Shown: positions 1-10,384, counted from the stretch's first letter. The stretch is DNA of 64,000 bases from Devosia sp. ZB163 (GCF_028613635.1 NZ_JAQRMY010000001.1:1566052-1630051), one strand, 5' to 3'. Made by a program: numbers and translations. The notes: generated by a model from the sequence alone, not told the origin.

Positions 1-168
1 AGGTTGGTTTTGGCCATGTAAGTCGTTGAAATATAATGACTTAATGGCTGCGCTAACAGGTGTGACATTGAGTCATGCCGACTCTACCCGCCGCGATTGC
101 GGCACGTGTAGGGCGCAGACGTCACGGTTGCGATACTTTAGGCGTAGCCGGAAGGCATGGCGCCGGGC

Positions 169-3100
169 TCAGCTTGCCTGGCGGACGGCCGCTTCAGCGC
201 CCTTGAGGTCAACCGAAACCAGCTGGCTCACGCCCCGCTCTGCCATGGTGACGCCGAACAGGCGGTCGACCCGCGCCATGGTGATGGGGTTGTGGGTGAT
301 CACCAGGAATCGGGTCTCGGTCCGCTGGGTCATCGTGTCGAGCAGGTTGCAGAAGCGTTCGACATTGGCGTCGTCGAGCGGAGCATCGACCTCGTCGAGC
401 ACACAGATGGGTGCGGGGTTGGTGAGGAACACTGCAAAGATCAGCGACATCGCCGTGAGCGCCTGCTCGCCGCCAGACAGCAGCGTCATGGTCGACGGCT
501 TCTTGCCCGGCGGCCGCGCAATGATCTCGAGCCCCGCCTCCAGCGGGTCGTCGCTCTCGACGAACTGCAGCTCAGCCGTGCCACCCCCGAAGAGCGACGT
601 GAAGAGTTCCTGGAAGTGCGCGTTGACCTTTTCGAAAGCCTCGTTGAGGCGCTGCCGGCCCTCGCGGTTGAGGCTCTGGATGCCGCCGCGCAGCTTGGCG
701 ATGGCGGCGATCAGGTCGTCGCGATCCTTGACCATGAGGTCGAGCTTCTCGCGGACCTCCTCGGATTCCTTTTCGGCCCCGAGGTTCACGCCGCCCAGCC
801 GCTCGCGCTCGGCCTTGAGCCGCTCCACCTGGGATTCGACCTGCGATTCCTGGGGCAGGGCATGCTCCGGCTTGATGCCGGCAAGCTGGGCCGTCTGTCC
901 TGCCTCGACGTTGAGCGTCTCGTGGACCTGACGTTCGATCTGGTGGCGCTGGGCGATGAGGCCTTTGATGCGCTCCTCCACCCGGGCCAGTTCGGCGCGG
1001 AAGCCGGAGAGCGCATCGTGGGCGAGCCGCTGGGCCTTGTCGGCCTCGCGGTGGCGGGTATCGCCGACACTGAGCGCGTCCGCCGCACCCTGGTGGGCTT
1101 CGCGCGCCGTGGCGATCTGCGCATCGAGCTCGCGCCGACGCTCGGCAAGGGCCTCGGGCGAGGCCTGCAGCGCCGCGATCTGCTCGCGAACTTCGCCGGT
1201 GCGGCTGTCGAGCGTGGCGAGCTGGGCTGCGGCGCTCTCGCGCCGGCGAGTCCAGGCGGCGCTGTCGCTGGCAATCTGGCTCAGCCGCGAGGTCCGCATG
1301 CGGGCGGCCGTCTCGAAGCCGCCAAGCTTGAGGCGCGCGTCGTCGGCCTTGCGGCGGAGTTCGGCAAGGGCGGCCTGTTTGGCCCCATAAAGGGTGGCGG
1401 CCTCGGTTTCGTCACCCGCCTCGGCCGCATGCCGCTCAGCCTCGGTGACGGCGGCGGCCGCTTCGGCTCGACCTGCCTCCAGCCGGGCCCGTGTCTCTTC
1501 TAGTGCCGCCTGTCGGGCGGCGAGATCGCTGATGGCGCGCTGGGCCTTGTCGACCTCGGCCTGGGCCGCCGCAATCTCGCGCTGCGCCAGGCGCCACGCC
1601 TCGCGACGGTTGCGCTCGTCATTGCGGGCGGTGGCAAGTGCTTCCGCGAGGGCAGCCGCATCGGCCTTGCGGGTGTTGCGCGACGTCCGGACATCGCCGA
1701 TCTCGGCCTCGATCTCGGCGAGGCGATTGCGCTGCGCCAGCTTCTCGGCCGCAGCAGTCGGTGCGTCGGCCGCGGCGATGAAGCCGTCCCAGCGCCACAG
1801 CGCACCCTGCTTGCTCACCAGCCGCTGGCCCGGCTGGAGCTGGGCCATGAGTTGCGCTCCGTCGGCGGCCTCGACGATGCCGATCTGGTCGAGGCGGCGC
1901 GCGAGAAGCGGGCTGCCCGAAACGAACCGCGAGAGCGGGGTGGCGCCGGCAGGCAGGGCCGGGTCGCCCTCTGCACCGGCACCCGCCCAGTGGAGCGGCG
2001 CGCGCGCATCTGTCGAGGCGTCGAGGTCGTCCCCCAGCGCGGCGCCGAGCGCCGTTTCGTAGCCGGGCGCGACCTTGAGCTGGTCGACGACAGCCGGCCA
2101 CTTGCCGGCGCCGCTGCTGTTGAGGATGCGGTTGAGCGTTTGCGCTTCGGCCTCGAGCCGGGTCAGCGACGCCTCGATCTGCTGCAGCGCCGGACGGATG
2201 GCATCGGCGGCGACCTGCGCCGCGCTGGCGGCGGACTCGGCGGCGATGGCGTCGCTTTCGGCCGTCTTGGCCTTGGCCTGGGCGCCCTCCAGAGCTTCTC
2301 GCTTGGCCGTGAGCGTGGCATCGGCGCCGAGCATGCGGGCAACCTGCTCTGCCTCACGCACCACCTCGGCAACCTGGCTTTCGAGCCGCTCGGCGCGCGA
2401 ACGGGCCTCACCGACGCTGCGCTCGGCGGCGGCCCGGCGCGCGCGGAGTTGGGCCAGTGCTTCGGCAGCGGCGCGCGACTCGGCATCAGCTAACGCGACC
2501 TCGTCCTGAATGACATCGGCAATGGCCCGCGCCTCTTCGAGCGCCTGCTGTTCGCCGGCGGCCTCGTCTTCGAGACGGGCTTTCTCATCGGCGGCCGACA
2601 TCAGCGCCTCGTCGCTCTCGACGACCAGTGTGCGCTCGCGCACCGCGTCCTGCTCGATCTGCTTCAGCCGGTCGTCCAACTCCCTGAGCCGCGCCTCGGC
2701 GCGCTTGGCCTCGTTGTCGAGCTGCTCGGCAAGGATGGTCAGTCGCTGCAGCGCGGCACCGGCGGCAGCCTCGGCTTCGCGCAGCGGTGCCAGTGCCTTG
2801 TCGGCGAGGAACACGACCTTTTGCGCTTCGAGTTCGGTGTGCTGGGCCTCGGCGAGCTCGCGGACCAGCTTCGCCTGCGCTGCCTCGGCGTCCTTTTCGT
2901 TGAAGCGCGCGGCGATCCAGCGGATGTGGAACAGGGTCGCCTCGGCCTTGCGGATATCGCCCGACAGCGCGCGGTAGCGAACGGCGAGGCGCGCCTGCCG
3001 CTTCAGCGTTTCGAGCTGCTGCTCGACCTGGGCGATGACGTCGTCGACGCGTTCGAGGTTCTGCTCGGCGGCGCGCAGGCGCAGTTCCGCCTCATGCCGG

Positions 3101-3627
3101 CGGGAATGGAGGCCCGAGATGCCCGCCGCCTCTTCGAGCAGGGCACGGCGCTGCTGCGGCTTGGCCGCGATCAGCTCGCCGATCTGGCCCTGGCGGACAA
3201 GGGCAGGCGAATGCGCGCCGGTCGAGGCATCGGCGAACAGCAACTGCACGTCGCGGGCGCGCACTTCCTTGCCGTTGACGCGATAGACCGACCCGGACTC
3301 GCGCTCGATGCGGCGCGTGACCTCGAGGACATCGGCATTGTTCAGCGGGGCAGGGGCGGTGCGATCGGAATTGTCGAGCACCAGGGTGACTTCGGCCGTG
3401 TTCCGGCCCGGCCGGCTGCCCGAACCGGAGAAGATCACGTCGTCCATGCCGGAGGCGCGCATGGCCTTGTATGAGCTTTCGCCCATCACCCAGCGCAGCG
3501 CTTCGACAAGGTTGGACTTGCCGCAGCCATTGGGGCCGACGACACCGGAAAGACCGGGCTCCAGGTGGAGCTCGGTCGGATCGCAGAAGGATTTGAACCC
3601 GGTGACCTTGAGGCGCGTGAACTTCAT
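169..3627 (-). CDS. smc: Chromosome segregation protein SMC
   Basis: This 1152-aa protein is the ATPase core of the SMC-ScpAB condensin that compacts and segregates the chromosome. The N-terminus carries the Walker A motif GPNGCGKSN at about residues 32-40. Two long Ala/Glu/Arg-rich coiled-coil arms (about 170-510 and 650-1000) flank a hinge near 515-640. The C-terminal head has the signature LLSGGEQ followed by the Walker B/D-loop VLDEVDAPLDD. The length is normal for bacterial SMC. The start is MKFTRLKVTGFKSF, the usual SMC beginning. It is the last gene of a minus-strand group with the DsbA-like and DUF721 genes. Confidence 0.97.
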   Translation of the reverse strand: MKFTRLKVTGFKSFCDPTELHLEPGLSGVVGPNGCGKSNLVEALRWVMGESSYKAMRASGMDDVIFSGSGSRPGRNTAEVTLVLDNSDRTAPAPLNNADVLEVTRRIERESGSVYRVNGKEVRARDVQLLFADASTGAHSPALVRQGQIGELIAAKPQQRRALLEEAAGISGLHSRRHEAELRLRAAEQNLERVDDVIAQVEQQLETLKRQARLAVRYRALSGDIRKAEATLFHIRWIAARFNEKDAEAAQAKLVRELAEAQHTELEAQKVVFLADKALAPLREAEAAAGAALQRLTILAEQLDNEAKRAEARLRELDDRLKQIEQDAVRERTLVVESDEALMSAADEKARLEDEAAGEQQALEEARAIADVIQDEVALADAESRAAAEALAQLRARRAAAERSVGEARSRAERLESQVAEVVREAEQVARMLGADATLTAKREALEGAQAKAKTAESDAIAAESAASAAQVAADAIRPALQQIEASLTRLEAEAQTLNRILNSSGAGKWPAVVDQLKVAPGYETALGAALGDDLDASTDARAPLHWAGAGAEGDPALPAGATPLSRFVSGSPLLARRLDQIGIVEAADGAQLMAQLQPGQRLVSKQGALWRWDGFIAAADAPTAAAEKLAQRNRLAEIEAEIGDVRTSRNTRKADAAALAEALATARNDERNRREAWRLAQREIAAAQAEVDKAQRAISDLAARQAALEETRARLEAGRAEAAAAVTEAERHAAEAGDETEAATLYGAKQAALAELRRKADDARLKLGGFETAARMRTSRLSQIASDSAAWTRRRESAAAQLATLDSRTGEVREQIAALQASPEALAERRRELDAQIATAREAHQGAADALSVGDTRHREADKAQRLAHDALSGFRAELARVEERIKGLIAQRHQIERQVHETLNVEAGQTAQLAGIKPEHALPQESQVESQVERLKAERERLGGVNLGAEKESEEVREKLDLMVKDRDDLIAAIAKLRGGIQSLNREGRQRLNEAFEKVNAHFQELFTSLFGGGTAELQFVESDDPLEAGLEIIARPPGKKPSTMTLLSGGEQALTAMSLIFAVFLTNPAPICVLDEVDAPLDDANVERFCNLLDTMTQRTETRFLVITHNPITMARVDRLFGVTMAERGVSQLVSVDLKGAEAAVRQAS

Positions 3628-3651
3628 CGCGCGCCCCTAGGAGCGCGCGCT

Positions 3652-4311
3652 TTAGCCCAGCAGCGGATCGATTTCGGCCTTGAGAGCCTCAAACGAGTTT
3701 TCCCCAGTCAGCTTCTTGCCGTTGACGTAGAACGTCGGCGTGCCCTGCAGCTGGAACTCGTCGAGAGCCTGCTTCTGCAAGGCTTCCAGTCCGGCGAACA
3801 GGTCCTGATTCGTCAAGGCAGCGTCATAGCTTTCCTTGGTGAAACCGAGCTGCTGGGCCACGGCGAACAGCGCGTCGTTCGGCGCGTTGGAGGTCAGCCA
3901 CTGGTCCTGCGTCTTGAAGAATGTGTCGATGACGTCGTGGTACTTCTCGTCGCCGGCCGCCTCGGCCAGCATGAACACCACGGCATCGAGCACGTTGCGC
4001 ATGAACGGGCGCGCAATGAACTGGATCTTGCCGGTGTCGATGTATTCGGCCTTGAGCTGCGGATAGACGTCGAGCGCGAACACCTTGCAGTGCGGGCAAC
4101 TGGGCGACAGGTACTCGATGACGGTGACCTTGGCGTCCTTGTTGCCGAGCGGACGGTCCGGAATGTTGCCGGCCGGCGCCATCAGCTTGGCCTGGTCGAT
4201 CTGCTGCGCCTGCGCAGCCGTGGCGCCAAGCAGCAGCGACAGGCTCGTGCCCGACGCGGCGGCGACAAGGGCGGCGCCCGAGCCGATGAGGATGTTGCGA
4301 CGGTTGGCCAC
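3652..4311 (-). CDS. DsbA-family thiol:disulfide oxidoreductase
   Basis: This secreted thioredoxin-fold protein of 219 aa likely forms or isomerises disulfides in the periplasm. The active site CPHC is at residues 72-75, followed by the DsbA-like helical insertion and a cis-Pro loop (GTPTFYVNG). I chose the GTG start at 4311 because a GGAGAA Shine-Dalgarno lies 6-7 nt upstream. The open frame extends further only by reading through an intergenic palindrome. The N-terminus NRRNILIGSGAALVAA looks like a Tat or Sec signal, with probable cleavage after AQA. In rhizobia this gene commonly sits beside smc and the DUF721 gene, as here. Confidence 0.92.
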   Translation of the reverse strand: MANRRNILIGSGAALVAAASGTSLSLLLGATAAQAQQIDQAKLMAPAGNIPDRPLGNKDAKVTVIEYLSPSCPHCKVFALDVYPQLKAEYIDTGKIQFIARPFMRNVLDAVVFMLAEAAGDEKYHDVIDTFFKTQDQWLTSNAPNDALFAVAQQLGFTKESYDAALTNQDLFAGLEALQKQALDEFQLQGTPTFYVNGKKLTGENSFEALKAEIDPLLG

Positions 4312-4433
4312 GAGTTTTCTCCGTTCTTCGTTGCAAGGCCTATATCGCGCCCAGGCTAGCGGGGACAAGCTCAACCCACGATGAACAGTTGGTGAGAACG
4401 GGCGGCTCTCACTGGGGCGGGTTCGGCGGCACA

Positions 4434-4581
4434 GGTGATCCACCGCACCACCCCCTCCCTCAATCCCTCCCCTCAAGGGGGAGGGAGGCGACCGTCGCAG
4501 CAATCGAGCTTCGCGTTGGCCTGGAAGCTCCCCTCCCCCTTGAGGGGAGGGGTTGGGGGTGGGGGTCCCTCGGTGATCCAC
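4434..4581. repeat. Intergenic palindromic repeat flanked by 10-bp direct repeats
   Basis: Two C/G-rich arms (CCTCCCCTCAAGGGGGAGG type and its reverse complement near 4530-4555) form a long inverted repeat around a roughly 50-bp centre. The 10-mer GGTGATCCAC occurs in direct orientation at 4434-4443 and 4572-4581, exactly flanking the element like a target-site duplication. It resembles the 120-bp A-type elements found later in the window but has a different core. There is no coding signal in this roughly 300-bp gap. Confidence 0.7.
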
Positions 4582-4612
4582 AGGATCATCCCTAAATTGG
4601 GTAGCGGCGACG

Positions 4613-5131
4613 CTAAAGCTTCTTCCGAGCCATCGCCTGGCCCAGCTCCCGCAGCGCCTCGCGCACACCGGGATCCTGCACACGGTCGACCGTACGGCCG
4701 ATCCGGGCCCGTGTGACCTCCGGCAGGGCGGGGACCGTCTCGGGCACTTTCTCCGACAGCTCGAACGGTGTGGCGCTGAGCCGGACCTGGCCGACGAGGA
4801 AATAGCCGAAATAGCGGTTCACCGCGGCGGCGACCTTCTGGCCCTCATGAGCGAGCGCCAGGGAATGACCGGGATGGCAACTCAGGTGCAGCACTGCGCC
4901 CTCGGCTCCCTTCTCGCCGCGCGGCCAGGTGAGCTTGTCGGGGCGCGCCATGCGGTCATAGGGCGCGGGAACGATGGCCGCCCAGTGGGTGATGATGTCA
5001 CGGCTGGCAAAGCCGCGCTTCTTGAGCGCAGGATCGAGCACCTTGCCCAGGGCTTCGCCCGCGCCGACGGCACGGTTGAGCCGCTTGGGCGGGACTTCTT
5101 CCTTGCCTTTGGCTTTGGTTTTCTCGGCCAC
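4613..5131 (-). CDS. DUF721 (DciA-like) protein
   Basis: The central part (residues 20-120, including a WAAIVP motif and a VAAAVNRYFGY segment) fits DUF721. This family contains DciA, the loader or regulator of replicative helicase DnaB in bacteria lacking DnaC. That role is inferred from the family and is not shown for this copy. The N-terminus is Lys-rich. Start choice is uncertain: GTG 5131 has a GGAAAG about 9 nt upstream, while GTG 5164 would add 11 residues without a clear Shine-Dalgarno. It is divergent from mutY, with about 60 bp between them, and lies upstream of the DsbA-like gene and smc. Confidence 0.82.
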   Translation of the reverse strand: MAEKTKAKGKEEVPPKRLNRAVGAGEALGKVLDPALKKRGFASRDIITHWAAIVPAPYDRMARPDKLTWPRGEKGAEGAVLHLSCHPGHSLALAHEGQKVAAAVNRYFGYFLVGQVRLSATPFELSEKVPETVPALPEVTRARIGRTVDRVQDPGVREALRELGQAMARKKL

Positions 5132-5194
5132 TGGTAACAACTTTCCGACGCCGCTTGCGCGCACTGGGATCGCGCGCCATCTGTTGCCGCCATC

Positions 5195-6259
5195 ATGTCA
5201 AAAGCCGCGGCCCCGCAAAACCCCACACCGATCGATGCCGACGCCGTTCTCGCGTGGTACGATCGGCACGCCCGCACGCTGCTCTGGCGTGTAAGCCCGG
5301 CTGACCGCGCCCGGGGCGTCCCGCCCGATCCCTACCGGGTATGGCTTAGCGAAGTCATGCTGCAGCAGACGACGGTTGCGGCTGTCGGGCGCTACTACGC
5401 GCGCTTCCTGTCGCTCTGGCCGACGGTCGCCGACCTCGCGGCGGCCCCACTCGAGGCTCTGCTCGTCGAGTGGGCCGGGCTCGGCTACTACGCCCGGGCG
5501 CGAAATCTCCACGCATGCGCCATGGCGGTGGTCGAGCGCTTTGGCGGCCGGTTCCCCACTTCCTCGGCCGAGCTGCTGACGTTGCCGGGCGTCGGGCCCT
5601 ACACGGCCGCCGCTATCGCCGCGATCACCGCGGACGAGCGCATCGCCGTCGTCGATGGAAACGTCGACCGCGTGGTTGCCCGCTACATCGCCCTCGATGT
5701 GCCGGTGCGCGACGAGAAGGACCTCGTTCGCGCCACGGTTCAGACCGCCGTGCCCGCGCGGGCCGGGGACTTCGCGCAGGCGCTGATGGACTTGGGCGCT
5801 ACCATCTGCGCGCCGCGCAACGCCGCCTGCATCCTCTGCCCACTCGAGCCCGCCTGCCTCGGCGCCAAGGCCGACCCGTTGCGCTTTCCTGTCAAGCCGG
5901 AGAAGGCCGACCGCCCGACACGCTACGGCCATGCCTTCGTGATGCGCGACACCGACGGCGATGTCTACTTGCAGACACGCGCCGACACCGGTCTCCTCGC
6001 CAAGATGACCGAGACGCCGGTCTCAGACTGGACCCCGGACCGCCGGCCGGTGGCTCCGCCCGTCCCCTCGGACTGGCGCCATCGCGGCCAGGTGGTGCAT
6101 GTCTTCACCCATTTCCGGCTCGAGCTCGAAGTGTGGTCGGCACACGTCGCCGACACGGCGCAACTCAGCGCCGGCTGGTGGGCCGATCCGCGCGAACTCG
6201 ACAATGAGGCGCTGCCGAGCGTCTTCCGCAAGGTGCTGGTGACCGCCGGAGTGGAGTAG
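5195..6259 (+). CDS. mutY: A/G-specific adenine glycosylase MutY
   Basis: This 354-aa base-excision repair glycosylase removes adenine mispaired with 8-oxoguanine. Visible features are Glu53 in EVMLQQT, the helix-hairpin-helix LPGVGPYTAA (130-139), catalytic Asp154 in VVDGNVDRV, and the [4Fe-4S] cysteines C205-X6-C212-X2-C215-X5-C221. A C-terminal NUDIX-like domain (about 235-350) recognises oxoG. It is complete and of normal length. It is transcribed divergently from the DUF721 gene and ends at a hairpin shared with ccrM. Confidence 0.97.
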   Translation: MSKAAAPQNPTPIDADAVLAWYDRHARTLLWRVSPADRARGVPPDPYRVWLSEVMLQQTTVAAVGRYYARFLSLWPTVADLAAAPLEALLVEWAGLGYYARARNLHACAMAVVERFGGRFPTSSAELLTLPGVGPYTAAAIAAITADERIAVVDGNVDRVVARYIALDVPVRDEKDLVRATVQTAVPARAGDFAQALMDLGATICAPRNAACILCPLEPACLGAKADPLRFPVKPEKADRPTRYGHAFVMRDTDGDVYLQTRADTGLLAKMTETPVSDWTPDRRPVAPPVPSDWRHRGQVVHVFTHFRLELEVWSAHVADTAQLSAGWWADPRELDNEALPSVFRKVLVTAGVE

Positions 6260-6271
6260 GCCCAAAACAGA

Positions 6272-6299
6272 GCCGCCGGCACCTTTCGGGGCCGGCGGC
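6272..6299. terminator. Bidirectional hairpin between mutY and ccrM
   Basis: A 9-bp stem GCCGCCGGC/GCCGGCGGC encloses a 10-nt loop between the convergent mutY and ccrM genes. On the minus strand the stem is followed by TCTGTTTT, so it works best as the ccrM terminator. Confidence 0.7.
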
Positions 6300-6326
6300 G
6301 AGGTAGCCTGGTAGATTGGAGGTCGT

Positions 6327-7478
<1,152 letters not shown>

Positions 7479-7507
7479 CTAACGGTACTCGTTGTAAGGC
7501 GTTAGGG

Positions 7508-7546
7508 TTAAAGGGGATTTAAACGTCGCGGTTAGCAGAAGGTTAA
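7508..7546 (-). promoter_or_regulatory. Tandem CtrA-like boxes upstream of ccrM
   Basis: TTAA-N7-TTAA (7508-7522) is a perfect match to the CtrA full-site consensus. TTAG-N7-TTAA (7532-7546) is one mismatch away. They lie 51-89 bp upstream of the ccrM start. In Caulobacter and rhizobia, CtrA activates ccrM late in the cell cycle. Confidence 0.6.
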
Positions 7547-7672
7547 GCACGAGATACGCGTCGGCCACTGCCGTAAGGAGCTACGCCACCACCCCACTGC
7601 CCCCATTTGCCGGGCGGTGCAGCTGTGTCACGTGGCTTGAGCAATGGGAGAGAGGGGGCGAGGAGAAAGAGG

Positions 7673-8443
7673 TTAGGCCGCCACCACCTGGTCGGCAGCC
7701 ACGATCCCCGCGTCCTTGAGGCGCTGGGCCGCGGCGCAGGGCGCAAAATCCATGCGGTGATGGCGGCCTGGCCCGTGGGCGGTGAGAGCCTCGAGATGCT
7801 GCGGCGCGGCGTAGCCCTTGTGGCTCGCGAAGCCGAAATGCGGCTCCTCGCAATCCATGATCTGACACATCCGGTCACGCGTCACCTTGGCGATGATCGA
7901 GGCGGCTGCGATCGACACCGATTTGCCGTCGCCGCCCACGATCGCCTGCGCGGCGCAGGGCAGGTCCTTGGGAACGAGGTTGCCGTCGACGAGCACGTGG
8001 TCGGCCTTCACCGTCAGTCCGAGCACCGCCTGGCGCATGCCCCACAGCGAAGCCTGGAGGATGTTCATGCGGGCAATCACCGACGGCGGCATCACCGAGA
8101 TGGAGACTACGGCCTTGGCCATGATTTCCTTGTAGAGTTCTTCGCGATCGGCAGCGCTCAGCACCTTGGAGTCGTTAAGCCCCGAGGGCACCCGCTTGTG
8201 ATTGAGGACGACCGCCGAAACCACGACCGGTCCTGCAAGCGGCCCGCGGCCCGCCTCGTCCACCCCGCACACGATCGTCGCACCAAGCTTGATCGCGGCG
8301 CGCTCAAACTTGAGCGTGGGCTTTGTGGGGACGACGGGACGCGAATCGGGAGGCATGTCCTCAAGCATCGCCAGTTGGGCCGGCGACGCAAGCGGCCGCG
8401 CTGTCACAGCACTGACCTGATCGGATTGCCCGTCGATCTTCAT
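7673..8443 (-). CDS. rnhB: Ribonuclease HII
   Basis: This enzyme cleaves the RNA strand of RNA-DNA hybrids and junction ribonucleotides. The motif VDEAGRGPLAG at 61-71 supplies the first catalytic Asp and Glu, and later acidic residues (in DHVLVDGN and RDRMCQIMD) complete the metal site. At 256 aa it is somewhat long, because about 55 residues precede the catalytic core. The start at 8443 is the first in-frame ATG, and an internal start (M27 or M30) is possible. It lies upstream of ccrM on the same strand, with 215 bp between them that contain the CtrA-like boxes, so ccrM also has its own promoter. Confidence 0.95.
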   Translation of the reverse strand: MKIDGQSDQVSAVTARPLASPAQLAMLEDMPPDSRPVVPTKPTLKFERAAIKLGATIVCGVDEAGRGPLAGPVVVSAVVLNHKRVPSGLNDSKVLSAADREELYKEIMAKAVVSISVMPPSVIARMNILQASLWGMRQAVLGLTVKADHVLVDGNLVPKDLPCAAQAIVGGDGKSVSIAAASIIAKVTRDRMCQIMDCEEPHFGFASHKGYAAPQHLEALTAHGPGRHHRMDFAPCAAAQRLKDAGIVAADQVVAA

Positions 8444-8537
8444 CGTTACCGACTAGCAGCGGGCCACGGCAGCAGTGAGGCGACACCCCCCAGCTTCGCC
8501 GATGGCTGCCCCGCCCGCGCGGTCTGCCCGACAGGCC

Positions 8538-9683
8538 TCAGAACAGGCTCATCTGCCCGTCGTCGACCTTGGGCGGCACGAACAGGTCAGTCCGCAGGGC
8601 CGGCACCGGCTTGTTCAGACCGTAGCGCACGCGTGCCATTTCGAGCCGCTGGCGGAGCAGGGTGGCGTAGGGGCCTTCGCCCACGAAGCGGGTATGGAAG
8701 TTCGGGTCGTTGTCCTTGCCGCCCCGCGCATCGCGGATCAGCCCCATCACGTGGCTTACCCGATCGGGGAAGTGCCGCAGCAGCCATTCGCGGAAGATGT
8801 CGCGCACCTCCAGCGGCAGGCGCACCAGGATGGCGTGTGCCTCGCGTGCGCCCTGGGCAGCGGCGGCATCGAGGATGCGCTCGAGCTCCATGTCGTTGAT
8901 CGCCGGGATCATCGGCGCGGCCATGACGGAAACGGGGATGCCCGCTTCGGAGAGCAGCCGAACCGCCTCGAGCCGCTTCTCCGGCGTCGAGGCGCGCGGC
9001 TCCATCTTCCGGCTGAGCTTGTGATCCATGCTGGTGATCGAGAGCGCCACGCGGACGAGGTTCAGCTCGGCCAGCGGCTTCAGGATGTCCAGGTCGCGCA
9101 CCACCAGCGCCGACTTGGTCGTGATGGTGACCGGGTGCTTCGTCTCGAGCAGCAGCTCGAGGATTCCGCGCGTCAGCTTGTGCTTGCGCTCGGCCGGCTG
9201 GTACGGGTCGGTGTTCGTGCCCATGGCGATGGGCTTGGGTTTGTAGCGCTTGTCAGCCAGCTCACGGCGCAGCTGATCGACCGCATTGGACTTCACATAG
9301 ATGTCGCGCTCGAACTCCAGGCCCGGCGAGTGGCCGAGATAGGCGTGCGTCGGCCTGGCGAAGCAGTAGGAGCACCCGTGCTCGCAGCCGCGATAGGCGT
9401 TGATCGAGCGGTCGAACCCGATGTCGGGGCTCTCGTTGCGGGTGATGATGGTGCGGGCGCGCTCGACATGTTCGATCGTCTCGAAGGGCTTCAGGTCCTC
9501 GACCATGCCCCAGCCGTCGTCGAAGGCCTCGCGGCTCTCCTTGTCGTATCGGCTGCCCTTGTTGGTCTGCGCGCCACGCCCGCGGTTGAGCGCAGGGTCG
9601 ACATATCGGCGCGCGATGAGATCGGCATCGCGCGTGCCGTTCAGGCGCTCCAGCTGTTCGAAGTTCGGCGCGGTGACCCGCAT
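8538..9683 (-). CDS. PA0069-family radical SAM protein
   Basis: This 381-aa radical SAM protein has the cluster motif C100-X3-C104-X2-C107 (in RGCEHGCSYCFAR). It belongs to the PA0069 family, distantly related to spore photoproduct lyase SplB, and its biochemical role is not established. The ATG at 9683 is preceded by GGAGA with a 7-nt spacer, so the longer upstream frame is not used. A perfect LexA-type box (9755-9769) sits about 70 bp upstream, suggesting SOS control and a DNA-damage-related function. Confidence 0.92.
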   Translation of the reverse strand: MRVTAPNFEQLERLNGTRDADLIARRYVDPALNRGRGAQTNKGSRYDKESREAFDDGWGMVEDLKPFETIEHVERARTIITRNESPDIGFDRSINAYRGCEHGCSYCFARPTHAYLGHSPGLEFERDIYVKSNAVDQLRRELADKRYKPKPIAMGTNTDPYQPAERKHKLTRGILELLLETKHPVTITTKSALVVRDLDILKPLAELNLVRVALSITSMDHKLSRKMEPRASTPEKRLEAVRLLSEAGIPVSVMAAPMIPAINDMELERILDAAAAQGAREAHAILVRLPLEVRDIFREWLLRHFPDRVSHVMGLIRDARGGKDNDPNFHTRFVGEGPYATLLRQRLEMARVRYGLNKPVPALRTDLFVPPKVDDGQMSLF

Positions 9684-9754
9684 GGTGCATCTCCAACGGT
9701 CCGGGCGGCGACTCGTCACCCGGTAACGTTCCGTTAGGAGTACCAGTTGCGCGA

Positions 9755-9769
9755 GAACAGAACAAGAAC
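9755..9769 (-). promoter_or_regulatory. LexA (SOS) box
   Basis: On the minus strand the sequence reads GTTC-N7-GTTC, the alphaproteobacterial LexA operator. It lies 72 bp from the start of the radical SAM gene, in a position suited to repressing its promoter. Confidence 0.6.
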
Positions 9770-9961
9770 AAACTGGCGGGGATAACTTTCTGCACCGATT
9801 GACCCGATTGTGGCGCGCGCTACCCTGCACCGGTCAGAAAAGGAGAGGCAGGTGCGGTTAGCCCTGTCCCGCTTCGGCGGTCCTGGCCTTCGCTGTGGCG
9901 ACTGAGTCCCATGACCTTGAACGCCCTCCAGAGTGGAGCGGCGATAGGAAAGGTCTTGGCC

Positions 9962-10384
9962 ATGCAGGCATCAGTTTCCGTCATCACCCTCGGTACCACC
10001 GACCTCGTTCGCTCGAGGCGGTTCTACAGCGAAGGCTTCGGCTGGACGCCGGTTCACACGAGCGACGTCATCGATTTCTACCAGTTGAACGGGGTCGTGC
10101 TGGGGCTGTTCCTCACGCCCCTGCTCGAGGAAGACATGAACCGCACCGGGCTCGTGACCCCCGGTGCGTTCGCATTGGCCCACAATGTCCGCACGGCCGC
10201 CGAGGTGATCCCGCTGATGGACCGTCTCGCGGTCGCCGGCGGCCGGATCACGCGCCCGGCCGATGCCCCGCCGCATGGCGGACTCCGCGGCTATGTCGCC
10301 GATCCCGATGACCACGCCTGGGAGATCGCCTGGAACCCTGCCTTCGCCATGGATGCTGAAGGCAACGTGACCTTCGGGCTCTAG
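9962..10384 (+). CDS. VOC (glyoxalase/bleomycin-resistance) family protein
   Basis: This is a single VOC-fold protein of 140 aa with the two beta-alpha-beta-beta-beta repeats visible from SVSVITLGTTDL to the closing DPDDHAWEIAWNP. The latter contains the usual metal-ligand Glu position. Its substrate cannot be assigned. I use ATG 9962, preceded by AGGAAAGG, over the upstream ATG 9911. Its stop overlaps the stop of the convergent DoxX gene by 4 nt. Confidence 0.85.
   Translation: MQASVSVITLGTTDLVRSRRFYSEGFGWTPVHTSDVIDFYQLNGVVLGLFLTPLLEEDMNRTGLVTPGAFALAHNVRTAAEVIPLMDRLAVAGGRITRPADAPPHGGLRGYVADPDDHAWEIAWNPAFAMDAEGNVTFGL

Noticed and set aside
1..168. Small gene or RNA before smc: TTGGCC-16-TATAAT promoter-like boxes, TAAGTC/GACTTA dyad and a GCCGC-GATT-GCGGC hairpin
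   Set aside because: Signals are weak, no ORF with a ribosome site follows, and the window edge cuts the context.
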